A DNA stretch of 64,000 nt from Silene conica (Eukaryota > Streptophyta > Magnoliopsida > Caryophyllales > Caryophyllaceae): the NCBI GenBank assembly GCA_029255685.2, contig CM055319.2, forward strand, positions 14,912,247 through 14,976,246, read 5' to 3'. The first letter of the stretch is position 1. The number at the start of each line of letters is the position of its first letter. The notes beneath the pieces are model-generated. The model ran no database searches. It had not been told where the DNA came from and saw only the letters and a list, made by a program, of their open reading frames with translations. Made by a program: the position numbers and the translations under genes. Below are positions 35,021 to 47,525 of the stretch, piece after piece.

Positions 35021-35571
35021 TAGCTATCTAATCGACATTTACGTTTGTATTGACTTTTTACGTTATCTAAATTTATTACTGCTTGCTTGCTTATATTTAT
35101 TTACTGCTTGGTTAAGTTTATTACCTTGTGGATAAACTTCTTCATTATAAATAATGAAAGCGCACTCGAAGGGTGGGAAGTGTGGGAAGTTTTTGACTCT
35201 TTTCGCTGTCAACGGATGTCGAACTTTGATTTTTCCCAGGTGCAACTCCTCAGCCATGACCATCCACGGTGATTGATCACTGCCGTCTCTTGTCGCTATC
35301 TTGAGATGGTAGTGATCAGTCACCCTGGATGGTCATAGCTGAGGAGTTGCACTCGGGAAAAATCAAAGATCGACATCCGTTGATAGCGAAAAGAGTCAAA
35401 AACTTCCCACCTTTCTCACCCTTTGAGTGTATTTTCATTGTTTATGGCTAAGATGTTTATCAACAAGGTAATAAATTTAATTAAGCAGTAAATAAATATA
35501 AGCAAGCAAGCAGTAATAAATTTAGATAACGTAAAAAGTCAATACAAACGTAAATGTCGATTAGGTAGCTA
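35021..35571. repeat. Long near-perfect inverted repeat (hairpin) inside the MULE
   Basis: Left arm 35021-about 35285 (TAGCTATCTAATCGACATTT...) and right arm about 35305-35571 (...AAATGTCGATTAGGTAGCTA) pair along nearly their whole length with a spacer of about 20 bp. It lies between the 3' ends of the convergent transposase and protease genes. Read-through of either gene would give a long double-stranded RNA. Confidence 0.9.
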
Positions 35572-35599
35572 ACTGTGATCTTCAATAAATAGCATGTTT

Positions 35600-36430
35600 T
35601 TGGTCACGGATATTTCATGCACGTAGACAACTGTGATCTTCAATACTACTGGGCCTTATTATCTTTTTTTAATTGGGCTCATAGGCCTGTTTGTTTAATT
35701 ATATAAAGTGTGACTTTATTGGGCTCATAGGCATGAAATAAAGTCATGACTTCATTGGGCTCATAGTTTGACCCGTAGATTGGCCAACTCTAGTGTAGGA
35801 CCAACTCGATTTTATGTAGTGGTCCAATGTGATAACCCACTTCCTGGTCTTAATGGTTACTAGTGGGCCTTCTTAACTTTTTTTATTGGGCTCATAGGCC
35901 TGTTTGTTTAATTATTAAAAGTTACGGGTAGTGTGAATAAATGACTTTATTTCATGCACGTATACAGATATATCATACACGTGGAACAATTTTTAATGCA
36001 CGTAGACAGATATTTCATGTAATGGTCCAATGTAATAACCCACTTCCTGGTATTTGTTTACTAGTGGGCCTTATTATCTTTTTTTTAATTGGGCTCATAG
36101 GCCTGTTTGTTTAATTATATAAAGTGTGACTTTATTGGGCTCATAGGCATGAAATATAGTCATGACTTTATTGGGCTCATAGTTTGACCCGTAGATTGGC
36201 TAACTCTAGTGTAGGACCAACTCGATTTTATGTAGTGGTCCAATGTGATAACCCACTTCCTGGTCTTAATGGTTACTAGTGGGCCTTCTTAACTTTTTTT
36301 ATTGGGCTCATAGACCTGTTTGTTTAATTATTAAAAGTTACGGGTAGTGTGAATAAATGACTTTATTTCATGCACGTATACAGATATATCATACACGTGG
36401 AACAATTTTTAATGCACGTAGACAGATATT
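35600..36430. repeat. 416-bp tandem duplication inside the MULE
   Basis: Two copies (about 35600-36020 and 36020-36430) share GTGGGCCTT, ATTGGGCTCATAGGCCTG, GTTTGACCCGTAGATTGGC, GTAGTGGTCCAATGTGATAA and TTTCATGCACGTA at a constant offset of about 416 bp. No coding signal. Confidence 0.85.
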
Positions 36431-36801
36431 TGAGCATTTCTGCTCAAATTTGTTTATCTCATCATTTTCGTTGCCTCGTGACATGTTTTTTTTCCCCAAA
36501 ATCTAATATACATTCAGAATTAGTACAGTTATGTACAAAAAATCTAATATGCACTCTCAAGACTTGGTAGTGTATTAAATATTCTAGAATAAATTATGTA
36601 CCAAGAATCTAATATGCACTCTCAAGACTTGATGGTTTACTTCCTTTGCACCTCACTCGAAAAAACATTGCAGAAAATGCTTGGCTTAGGGTTTCGAATA
36701 TTGGATTAAGTCATCTGCCACTCCCTTTGCACATCACTAGACTCAAGTGTTTAGAAAATGACACCTAGTGATAATCCTACAAAAAAGGGGGGGAAATACC
36801 G

Positions 36802-39800
36802 TTACGTAAAATTCACCTGAGACAGAAACTAATGAAAAGAAGAATAAAATTAGGCAAAATTTAAATTAGGCATTCGAAAGATCTTGATTTTTACCTTTTT
36901 CTTGTTTAGATCCCATTTGATGAGACGTGCAATCATACTCGTACAATATTCATCCAAATCCTACATATAAATTTCATTTGACAACAAATATTGAAAGGCT
37001 TGAAATAAAATATATTGAATAATGTTTACAAAAGTAGGAAGACAAATTTATACCTCGTAAGAACGCTTATCAGTCCATGATGCTTGATTAGACAAATTTT
37101 CGAGCCACTTCAACATATAACCTCCACAAGCATACCCGTTATCTTGTCGAGGCACATTCACAAACTCCCACTTAAAATCTTTCATCTCCAACAACCTTGA
37201 GTAACTTGGAAAGTCCCTTGTGATGATGTCCACAGCAGGCAGGAGCTATACAAAAACAAGACAGTGAGTGATTGTGATTGTACAAGAAAAGCCATTAAAT
37301 GAGGCAAATTAAATGGCAGTCTGGGTTCTCAATACAAGACAAATCATACCTGCTCCACTAAAAATTTACGTCTCACATCACGGCGCTTGGGCAGGTTCGA
37401 GTCAAGTATGAAGTTCATCCTTTTCTCGAAGTCAGTAACACAAGCAAACCAATGATTTTTATCCACACAATAAGGAAAGAAAGCCTGAAATATTACAAAG
37501 TCAAGAATGATATAAGTCGGCAGTGAATGGCCTGAATTAAACATTAAGCCTTGAAAAAAAAAGGAATGTTTATTTACCCATTTGGCCGTGCTTAGATCAC
37601 GGGGCAAATAGGAAAGTCGGATGTACTGACTTCGAAACCCGTTTTTACGGACAATTGCCTGAAATTTGAGAACAACTCAACTATCAAACTTCTTTGTAAT
37701 TTCAAAAACAAAAAAACAAGCAGATGGGTTTGAATAAGGAAGATGAATACACTTATTATTGTTGCAAAATACACAACACTTGGGTTTGCTAGCGTTGTAT
37801 GAACACCAACAACAGCAATAACCATATCCATGAGCCAATTTCCAGGCAGCAAGGTGTGCAACCCGTCTTTGGTTACTTGCAGCCAATCGGTGTCTACAAC
37901 GACCTCACTGATGATGCACATGTCGTAATTAGAAACCACAGAACAACAAAGAGTGGATAAAAAACAGAAGTTTTAAAAAAGTTGTATGGTCAGTTAGAAC
38001 ATACTGTTTATCTCCCGCATTTTCCCTAATATAGTTGATCAACTGTAAATCTGTGCTTTCAACTTGTGGCACTTGATTACTGCGAAAAAGGGAAAATAAA
38101 AGCCCATTGATTAACGGGGGAAACAGAAAAAGGAAAAACGGAAAACAGTACAATGTTAAAATTTCAAGGCTTACCAAATCTGACTGCCATGATTGTAAGC
38201 CTTTGCTGCTGCAATCACATCATCAGATTTAGAGTTGTGTTGGCAAGTTATAATTTCATTGCAAACCCTCACAATGTAACGTTTTACATCAACTCTCTGA
38301 AAAATATCAACAACAGAAATCAACATTAGTGTCCACAAAAGCTAATTAATGCATCTGCATCGCTACTAGCCTACTACTGCAATGAGACTTAGTTAGAAAT
38401 ACCAGATAGAAACTTATTTCCTTCATGCCCACCTTTGAACCAAAGCGTGCCTTAACACCGTTGTACATCTCCATATGACGCATGAGGTAGATTCCAGTAT
38501 CACACTCCACTTCTATGTCACGGTGCGGGAGATACAAAGTAGGCGTCAAAAGCCATGCAGACGCCAGTTTTGGAATCCTACTTTCAAGTGTAAGCAACAA
38601 GTTCACCTGATAAAGGAAAAGTAATGTATTGTAAATAATCTCTCACAAAGATTAGACGAAAATAACTCACTTTATTGCCAAAAGATTTGAAGACATACCA
38701 CAGGTTTAACTTGGCGATGATAGTCAGTTGACGAAGGCACCAAGTGCATCACATCTAGCACGTTCTTGTCAACATAGTAACAGAAAAGAAGTGGCAAGGG
38801 AGTAACAATAGGAATCAAAACCTGGACGACAATGAAAACAAACACAACAATGAATTTCTGTTGTGTAATCTGTTGTTTGTCTTTAGTTTAGATCATTTCA
38901 TCTCAGTTTACACACTGTAATGTAAGAATCTTCAAGGACTTACCAACTTCACGTCTTCAAAGTTGAGATCCAATGCTGCAATCTGTTCAGTACATTAGGT
39001 GACCCATATTAGTGAAACAATCATGTAATAATTGGATTCTTATTTAGTGCATGTACAATGTTGTTTAATGAATATAGAGTGCTGTTTAATGCATCTATAA
39101 GGTTACTTCATGATTTCACAGGTCTGAACAATTACAGAACTTTAAATGAGAAACTTACGTCAGTTGTATCTGTTAGAAATAGACGGCAGGGGGATTTACG
39201 ATTTTTGTATTTGTTTAGCTCATTCAAATGATCACACCATATAGAAATGACATCTGGATGAACTTGACCACCAAGAAGCAAACTCTTCATATGACTTCGT
39301 GTGAGAGTCTTGCCCGCATGGCAAAACAAAACCTCCCTATACAGATATGAAAGCATGAAACATTAGTGTCAGACAAATAAGATATAATACATATATGCTG
39401 AATCAGATTAAAAAAATATAAGACTGATACGTACTCTTCAACTAAATCATTTGAAAATGCATAGTCTCCCACTAGTCTTTCCAACTGAGTCAACCCACGA
39501 ACCATGTCCACATTCCTGATAAACGAAGGCGACCGGTAAACATCAGCGACCTCAACAGACCTCTTAGGTTGCACCCTCTTAGCTTGCACAGTCTCAGCAG
39601 GTAAGACAAGACATCTCTTAGCAGCCATCTGCCGAGTCTCCATTGCATAATCTGTGGGGGCAGTTGGGGGCTCTTCTACTGGCGAGTCCAATGCTTCTTG
39701 AGAGGATATAACAACAGGAGATGGTTCTTGAGAGGATAGTTGAGACGAAATCAGAATTGGCGATATTGGGTCTGATGTGCTTGCATGAATAATAGGTGGC

Positions 39801-42463
39801 ATAGTTGATGTGCTTGCATGGGGAACAGTTAAATGCATGGCCTGTATCCTCGACTCAAGGAACTCTTGAGAGGTATAAAATGCATCATCACCACTAAAAA
39901 GGCTGAAAGATGGTCCTTCGAGAAGCGCTTTTTCCTTTGCCTTTTTTTCCTTCAAATCTTCATGGTGCGATTCAAAAACTTTGCCGACATGGTCATATGC
40001 ATCATTAAGGAGTCCTTCTAATTCAGCCATGACAGACAGATCGGCTAAAAATTCATCATCTACAGAACGCCCATTGAATTCCCTCTGATTCAACTCCCCT
40101 TCATCCTTATTCAGCAGCTCCTCCACTGCCCCCTCATCCTTCTTCAGCTCCTCCTCTTCCCTCTTATCCTTCTTCAGCTCCTCCCCCACTTCCCCCACCT
40201 CCTTTCTCTTCTTTATTTCATTGTCATTGTCATCATCCACCACCTGATCACCTGATCCAGCAGCATCAGTAGCAACTTTTTCACCTTCCCTTTCACCTTC
40301 TTCTCTACTTTGCTGTGAAAGGGAGAAGCCTTCAAACAAGGACTCTGCCAAATTTGACATTTGGGCGACAACTGGGAAACCAGAAACCTTACACTCAGCT
40401 TTTTTAACGGCTTTGGTGAACTCACCATAAGCATCTGCAAGTCGAATAGCTGTCTCCGCCAAATACTTGATGGATTCTTTCTTATCATCAAGCGGTTCAG
40501 TTTCAACATCTGTTTCAGCTTGAGGTTGAGGCTCGTCTTGAGGGAGGGACTGATGTTCATTTTCAGGTTGAGGTTGAGGCTCGTGTTGAGCCTCAAGTCT
40601 TGGTCCAGCATATACAAATGCTGGTTCAACAGACCCCTTACCAAAGCCACCCCCTTATGCTTCTCCAACTTCACCCTTTCTCGGATCTTCTCATCCGTCC
40701 AATTTGCCCACAATGGAAATGATCTCGCTACTGTTCTCGTCATGAACACGACTCGATCCAGGTAGATCATTTGGAAAATCAGAATGGCCCCTTAAAATAA
40801 GCCTTAGGGGACGTAGCTATAGCCGCCTTCCAAGACATGACATTGTCAATCATATTTGACCGTGCAAATTTGCACCGATTCATGGAAGGCACATCAGCGA
40901 TATTTGAGATGCAGCTTAAGATTCTCGGGCTCAGATGATCACCTACTACCCCCATCAACAGGACGTTGACGATATAGATGAGGAAATTCCTCTTGAAATC
41001 GTCTCCGCCATCACGTTGCCCCATCATCTTTTCCAGGAGCTCTTTTTTCGTAATATCGGCTGTTGGGAATTGATCTCTATAATGCTTCACAACCTCTGTG
41101 TACTCTTTGTCTTTAGAAAACATCTCGGCTGGAACAACATCAATACCTCCCATAGGAAGTCCCGTTGCAACATGGACATCCTCATCTGATATCACCAACT
41201 TGTGGTCCATCAATGAACAGTCGAAAGGGTTAAAGTTTTCGACAATCCATCTGGCCAAATGGCCATTGATTTCTTCGGAGTGAAGTTGCAAAAGACCTCC
41301 GAACCCCAGACTTTTGATGGCTTCAATTTGCTGTTCAGAGGGGTCCATCTTGAACAGATTAGTGATCAACGAAGGACTCATACGGGTCAGCAGAGGCTTG
41401 TACTGATCAGACATAACCCTTGTTTTGGCAGGAACATAACTGCTGTCGGGAGCCTTCCTCTTATTCTTGGTAGGTTGACATTGGTGGATTGGGTCTGCTC
41501 CTGCTGCTGTTTTACCGCTTCTCATTTGTTTGGCAGCAACATTACTGCTGCTGTCAGGAGCCTTTCGCTTGTTCTTGCTAGGCTGAGGATTTGATATTTG
41601 GTCTGCTGTTGCAACTGCTGTACTGCTTGTGCATGGAGGATTATGAGATTATCTGCATAAGAGATAAGTACAAAATTACTAATGTGATCAAAATTCCATG
41701 CACATATGAGTAGCAACCAACAAAAAAAACTGATGAAAAAAGCAGTAAGCACTAGCTTAGTATTAAACCCCAGTTTCAGTTATCACGGCCTAATCTCGCT
41801 AAATGTAGTCGGGGTAAAAAACAATCATACTAAACCCCAAAACTTTTATAACATTAACCCTTTCACCAATCCCTAATTCTTCAACAATTCAATGAACCCT
41901 CCTCCCCATTTCCAACGCACCCGTCTCAGCACAAGCCTTCAAAGCTACTACAAAGCTACTTGGATCAGAAGAAGTAGAGTTGGGTACTGCACATGAATTG
42001 TTTTTTATGCAACTACGAAGCTACTTCATGCATTAGTAAAGGTAAATGCTCACCATTGTTGTCAGTAGAAGGCAGATTTGATGTCATTTCCTTGGTTACT
42101 GCTTCTTGGATACGTGGACTTGTTCGACGAGGTCTTTGTTCTGGTGTAACACCCTTGGCAGAAGTACCTGTGAAAGTAAATAGTATCCGGGAGGCAGCTT
42201 GTTTAATGCATATATAATGTTAATTGAACATGTCAACATGAAACAATGGAAACTCAATGTTTGATAAAATATGGAAAGGCAACATAGAAAAAAGGTGAAG
42301 AAGCTACACAGAGTTTCATACTAAACGTACTTTGATCAACGGCATCATTTATGGTTGGATTTCTTGGTTTTGTTGGGAAATAATCTTTCACCGATCTGCC
42401 TCCTCGTATTGGTAATTTTTTGACTGGTGATTTTTTCTTCATTGCAACAGTTTTTCGCCTCAT
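36802..42463 (-). CDS. ULP1-like cysteine protease (SUMO-protease type) carried by the MULE
   Basis: Exons I can place: 42463-42331, 42167-42054, about 41617-39435 and 39336-39159, then several smaller ones to a stop at 36804-36802. The first starts MRRKTVAMKKK with basic, nuclear-type sequence; an upstream leader exon near 43360-43470 is likely. A WIVENFNPFDC...ISDEDVHVATGLP domain resembles the plant-mobile-domain/DUF1985 region found in transposon ULP genes. The C-terminal C48 peptidase has His in HWFACV (about 37441-37458), Asp in ILDSNLP (about 37400), and Gln and Cys in PRQDNGYACGG (about 37121-37160). Such enzymes process or remove SUMO. Two frame changes occur near 40790 and 40655, each in a run of G, so they may be sequencing errors or real decay. 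Convergent with the transposase gene. Confidence 0.75.
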
Positions 42464-43534
42464 ATCTGTAAATGCGTTGAGTGATTTTAACACGGCTACA
42501 AGTATTAATTTCAGCAAATGCAGAATTTGGCGCATTAAAACCTAAGCCGAATTTACGCTAAGGGTTATTTGATGCACATTGGACCCTATTTGACGCACAC
42601 TCAACCTTACTCCATGCATGTTCACAGGACGGGTAACGTAAATAAGTACTTGAACAATATAAATTATGAGTTTTGCAATCAGAACAAAAATGCAGAACTA
42701 ACAAAACTGTAAGCAACATATAAACTATGAATTTCAATGCAAATGAAATCAATGCATAGTCTTCACTGAGCATCAAAACATTCGTGCAGACAGAACCTTA
42801 TTCCATGCGCACAGAACCTTATTTGATGCAGGCTCAACCTTATTTGATGCTCGCTGAACCTTATTCCATGCATGTTCACAGCACGGATAACCTAAAACCT
42901 AAGCCTAATTAACTAAAAATAACTGACTAAATAAGTTCAATTCGTAGTTTTGACTCTTGAACCTAAAACCTAAGCCTAATTAAATAAAAATAACTGAGTA
43001 AATAAGTTCAATTCATAGTTTTGACTCTTGAACCTAAAACCTAAGCCTAATCTGATGTTACTGCGACACAATCTGATGATCATGATCATGCTAACACATA
43101 TAACTGAGCAAGAATTGAAACATGTACAAATTTGATTGAAAATTAATTTAATACGACACAATCTGATGATCATGCTAACACATATAAGAAAAAAAAACCC
43201 TAAAACTATAACTAACATCCGAAATCATCATCAAATTAAGGTTACAGCGAATTAGGGACAAATTATTACCGATAAAATACATATAACAATGAGTGAAATA
43301 CATATAAGAAAACAAATAGAGTGAAATCGAAAGTAAATAAAGAAAGAGATTACCTTAATTTGTCACGAAAATGCTGAGGGAGATGATGGTGAAGTAGAGG
43401 GAGAAAAGAAGATCAGTGAGAAAGTGAAAAGGGGGAAATGAAAGAGATTGTACGGTTTGCAAATGGCGTTCACACATCAGCGCGTAAAAATGTAAAACCA
43501 ATTTCCTTTTTTTAAAATAAAAAAAGAAAGAAAG

Positions 43535-43615
43535 GCCACGGTGAATCGAACCGAAGATGTCCAGGTTTGAAAGACGAAATTCATACCAACTGAAATACAA
43601 GCTTACTAATGCTAC
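43535..43615 (-). other. tRNA-like sequence upstream of the protease gene
   Basis: Read on the minus strand it has an A-box-like TTTCAGTTGGTA and a B-box-like GGTTCGATTC at tRNA spacing, with a T-arm-like stem. No convincing acceptor stem, so it is at most a tRNA remnant or SINE head. Confidence 0.3.
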
Positions 43616-43756
43616 ATAAAGAAAAGAATAAATAAATAAGGAATGTTTAGTTATTGTATAGTTTTTTTTAGGTGAGGTAATTGTTTTTGGTTTTTCCCCA
43701 TCTGAAAATTGAGGGTTATTTTTGTTGTTTTTCAATATAATTTAGGTTTTTATGCT

Positions 43757-46481
43757 AACGGGACGGGAAAGGGTTTAGGGTTGGATTAGGGGGATCCGCT
43801 ACCGCGGATCCCCCTAATCCAACCCTAAACCCTTCCCTTGCTTCAAATACGAACGACAATAAAACAAAAAGACACCCTAGATGGGGACGGGTGAACCCTT
43901 TTTTGGGGGACGGGTAAAAATCATGCGGCCGGGTATTCCTAAAACGGGACGGGAAGGGTTTAGGGTTGGATTAGGATCCGCTACCGCGGATCCCCTTAAT
44001 CCAACCCTAAACCCTTCCCTTGATTCAAATACGAACGACAATAAAACAAAAAGACACCCTAGATGGGGACGGGTGAACCCTTTTTTGGGGGACGGGTGAA
44101 AACCATGGGGCCGGGTATTCCTAAATCGGGACGGGTATTCCTAAAACGGGACGGGAAAGGGTTTAGGGTTGGATTAGGAGGATCCGCTACCGCGGATCCC
44201 CCTAATCCAACCCTAAACCCTTCCCTTGCTTCAAATACGAACGACAATAAAACAAAAAGACACCCTAGATGGGGACGGGTGAACCCTTTTTTGGGGGACG
44301 GGTGAAAACCATGGGGCCGGGTATTCCTAAAACGGGACGGGTATTCCTAAAACGTGACGGGAAAGGGTTTAGGGTTGGATTAGGCGGATCCCCCTAATCC
44401 AACCCTAAACCCTTCCCTTGCTTCAAATACGAACGGCAATAAAACAAAAAGACACCCTAGATGGGGACGGGTGAACCCTTTTTTGGGGGACGGGTGAAAA
44501 ACATGGGGTCGGGTATTCCTAAAACGGGACGGGAAAGGGTTTAGGGTTGGATTAGGAGGATCCGCTACCGCGGATCCCCCTAATCCAAACCTAAACCCTT
44601 CCCTTGTTGACGGGACGGGAATGGTTTAGGGTTGGATTAGGAGGATCCGCTACCGCGGATACCCCTAATCCAACCCTAAACCCTTCCCTTGCTTCAAATA
44701 CGAACGACAATAAAACAAAAAGACACCCTAGATGGGGACGGGTGAACCCTTTTTTGGGGGACGGGTGAAAACCATGGGGCCGGGTATTCCTAAAACGGGA
44801 CGGGTATTCCTAAAACGTGACGGGAAAGGGTTTAGCGTTGGATTAGGAGGATCCGCTACCGCGGATCCCCCTAATCCAACCCTAAACCCTTCCCTTGTTG
44901 ACGGGACGGGAATGGTTTAGGGTTGGATTAGGAGGATCCGCTACCGCGGATCCTCCTAATCCAACCCTAAACCCTTCTCTTGCTTCAAATACGAACGACA
45001 ATAAAACAAAAAGACACCTTAGATGGGGACGGGTGAACCCTTGTTTGGGGGACGGGTGAAAACCATGGGGCCGGGTATTCCTAAAACGGGACGGGTATTC
45101 CTAAAACGGGACGGGAAAGGGTTTAGGGTTGGATTAGGAGGATCCGCTACCGCGGATCCCCCTAATCCAACCCTAAACCCTTCCCTTGCTTCAAATACGA
45201 ACGACAATAAAACACAAAGATACCCTAGATGGGGACGGGTGAACCCTTTTTTGGGGGACGGGTGAAAACCATGGGGCCGGGTATTCCTAAAACGGGACGG
45301 GTATTCCTAAAACGTGACGGGAAAGGGTTTAGGGTTGGATTAGGAGGATCCGCTACCGCGGATCCCCCTAATCCAACCCTAAACCCTTCCCTTGCTTCAA
45401 ATACGAACGACAATAAAACAAAAAGACACCCTAGATGGGGACGGGTGAACCCTTTTTTGGGGGACGGGTGAAAACCATGGGGCCGGGTATTCCTAAAACG
45501 GGACGGGTATTCCTAAAACGGGACGGGAAAGGGTTTAGGGTTGGATTAGGAGGATCCGCTACCGCGGATCCCCCTAATCCAACCCTAAACCCTTCCCTTG
45601 CTTCAAATACGAACGACAATATAACAAAAAGACACCCTAGATGGGGACGGGTGAACCCTTTTTTGGGGGACGGGTGAAAACCATGGGGCCGGGCATTCCT
45701 AAAACGGGACGGGTATTCCTAAAACGGGACGGGAAAGGGTTTAGGGTTGGATTAGGAGGATCCGCTACTGCGGATCCCCCTAATCCAACCCTAAACCCTT
45801 CCCCTGCTTCAAATACGAACGACAATAAAACAAAACGACACCCTAGATGGGGACGGGTGAACCCTTTTTTGGGGGACGGGTGAAAAACATGGGGCCGGGT
45901 ATTCCTAAAACGGGACGGGAAAGGGTTTAGGGTTGGATTAGGAGGATCCGGTACCGCGGATCCCCCTAATCCAACCCTAAACCCTTCCCTTGCTGACGGG
46001 ACGGGAAAGGTTTAGGGTTGGATTAGGCGGATCCGCTACCGCGGATCTCCCTAATCCAACCCTAAACCCTTCCCTTGCTTCAAATACGAACGGCAATAAA
46101 ACAAAAAAACACCCTAGATGGGGACGGGTGAACCCTTTTTTGGGGGACGAGTGAAAACCATAGGGCCGGGTATTCCTAAAACGGGACGGGAAAGGGTTTA
46201 GGGTTGGATTAGGAGGATCCGCTACCTCGGATCCCCCTAATCCAACCCTAAACCCTTCCCTTGCTGACGGGACGGGAAGGGTTTAGGGTTGGATTAGGCG
46301 GATCCGCTACCGCGGATCCCCCTAATCCAACCCTAAACCCTTCCCTTGCTTCAAATACGAACGACAATAAAACAAAAAGACACCCTAGATGGGGACGGGT
46401 GAACCCTTTTTTGGGGGACGGGTGAAACCATAGGGCCGGGTATTCCTAAAACGGGACGGGAAAGGGTTTAGGGTTGGATTA
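43757..46481. repeat. Satellite-like array, 12 units, with palindromic telomere-like cores
   Basis: The anchor GATGGGGACGGGTGAACCC recurs 12 times from about 43880 to 46390. Most spacings are 206 bp, with others near 181-209, 271 and 291 bp because an extra palindromic module of about 65-85 bp is present in some units. Each unit contains a hairpin whose arms hold GGGTTTAGGGTTGGATTAGG and a GGATCCGC-TACC-GCGGATCC centre. Units are nearly identical, suggesting recent amplification. The period is not a multiple of three in most units, so the repeated open frames are not genes. Confidence 0.9.
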
Positions 46482-46886
46482 TCATTTTTGTATAATTTTA
46501 TCCTTTGTGTACATCTATAGTTTTATTTATTTATGAAAGTGAATAGTATTCGGGAGGCAGCTTGTTTAATGCATATGTAGTGTTATTTCATGCACGCAGA
46601 TATGTTTTTGATGCAAGCAGAAGGCCACTACAATGAAGTGACCGCTTTTTCACCTATTAAACATGTACGTTAACAATTGAACATCTGAACACAAAACAAA
46701 GTTCTCAGGGTTTAAACACAACGAGCTACATACATAATTTTTACAACCCAAAACGATTCCAAAAGTGTAAATAGCCAGCCAGCTATATAGTTTATACAAC
46801 GCAAAATGAATCCTAAAGATTAAAGAGCTTCTACAAAGCTTATCCAAGGCTAGCTGCCAGCACACCAAAGGTTACCACGTCAAACA

Positions 46887-47525
46887 TCAATACTCCAACT
46901 CAGCGAAGTTAGGAGGAAAATATAGTCTTAACCGATATAACGCCAGATTTGCGAAGGTATCTAGTATAGCATGTCTAGCTGGGTCTTTTTGCAAAGACTG
47001 TATGAACTCATTAACTTGTGTCATTTCATCAGGTTTGAGGTCGCGAAGGTGTTCTTGTTGGAACGGATTTTGTAGTTGACGGTAATGTATGAGAGTCTCA
47101 ACTTCATCCATTATACGCTCGAAACACGTGCACCTTTTGTAGATGATTCTGCCACCCCTACGAATAATACGGACACCGTTGATGTCGTTTTGGCGCAGGA
47201 AAAGACTATATGCCGATTGAAGGAGTGGCGCACGTGGATGGAAAAGAAAATACTGACACCATCTTTTGCAAACCATTGCCATCTTTGATTTGTCGCGATT
47301 ATAAGTAGCTCAAATATCTTAGTAACTAAGTCTTCATCATTGAAAACGCAGTCTTTTGGTCCTTGGTTACGGTAGCTAGTGAACTCGATGTTCGCTAATG
47401 GCTGAAACGGGAAACTGATATTCTGTTTGTTGGCATTAATGAAATCCTCGAAATCTGCTGCGACATCATTGACTACCCACCCCTTGCACCAATCGACGAT
47501 GACCATTCTGTTTTCGGGCATTAAC
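46887..47525 (-). pseudogene. Broken F-box-like gene near the MULE right end
   Basis: After an acceptor CAG at 47528-47526 the minus strand encodes MPENRMVIVDWCKGWVV..., then DEDLVTKIFELLIIA. The F-box-like text continues in another frame as MAMVCKRWCQYFLFHPRAP and runs to a stop at 46887 (...FPPNFAELEY). The frame changes at about 47285. LV-KIFELL plus VCKRWC resembles the F-box that binds SKP1 in SCF ubiquitin ligases, but the match is partial. Upstream exons may lie at 48600-48860, next to the right TIR. The likely history is capture of a host gene by the MULE followed by decay; a diverged element gene is the alternative. Confidence 0.45.

Noticed and set aside
35063-35323. Open frames within the hairpin arms
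   Set aside because: They arise from the inverted repeat and carry no domain; the structure explains them.
43881-45883. Repeated 62-80 residue open frames (MGTGEPFFGG... and MSFVFEAREG...)
   Set aside because: They are the same satellite unit read in different frames on both strands; most periods are not a multiple of three and there is no gene-like context.
43560-46480. CRISPR-like array of regular repeats
   Set aside because: Plant nuclear context, long units without distinct spacers and no cas genes; it is a satellite.
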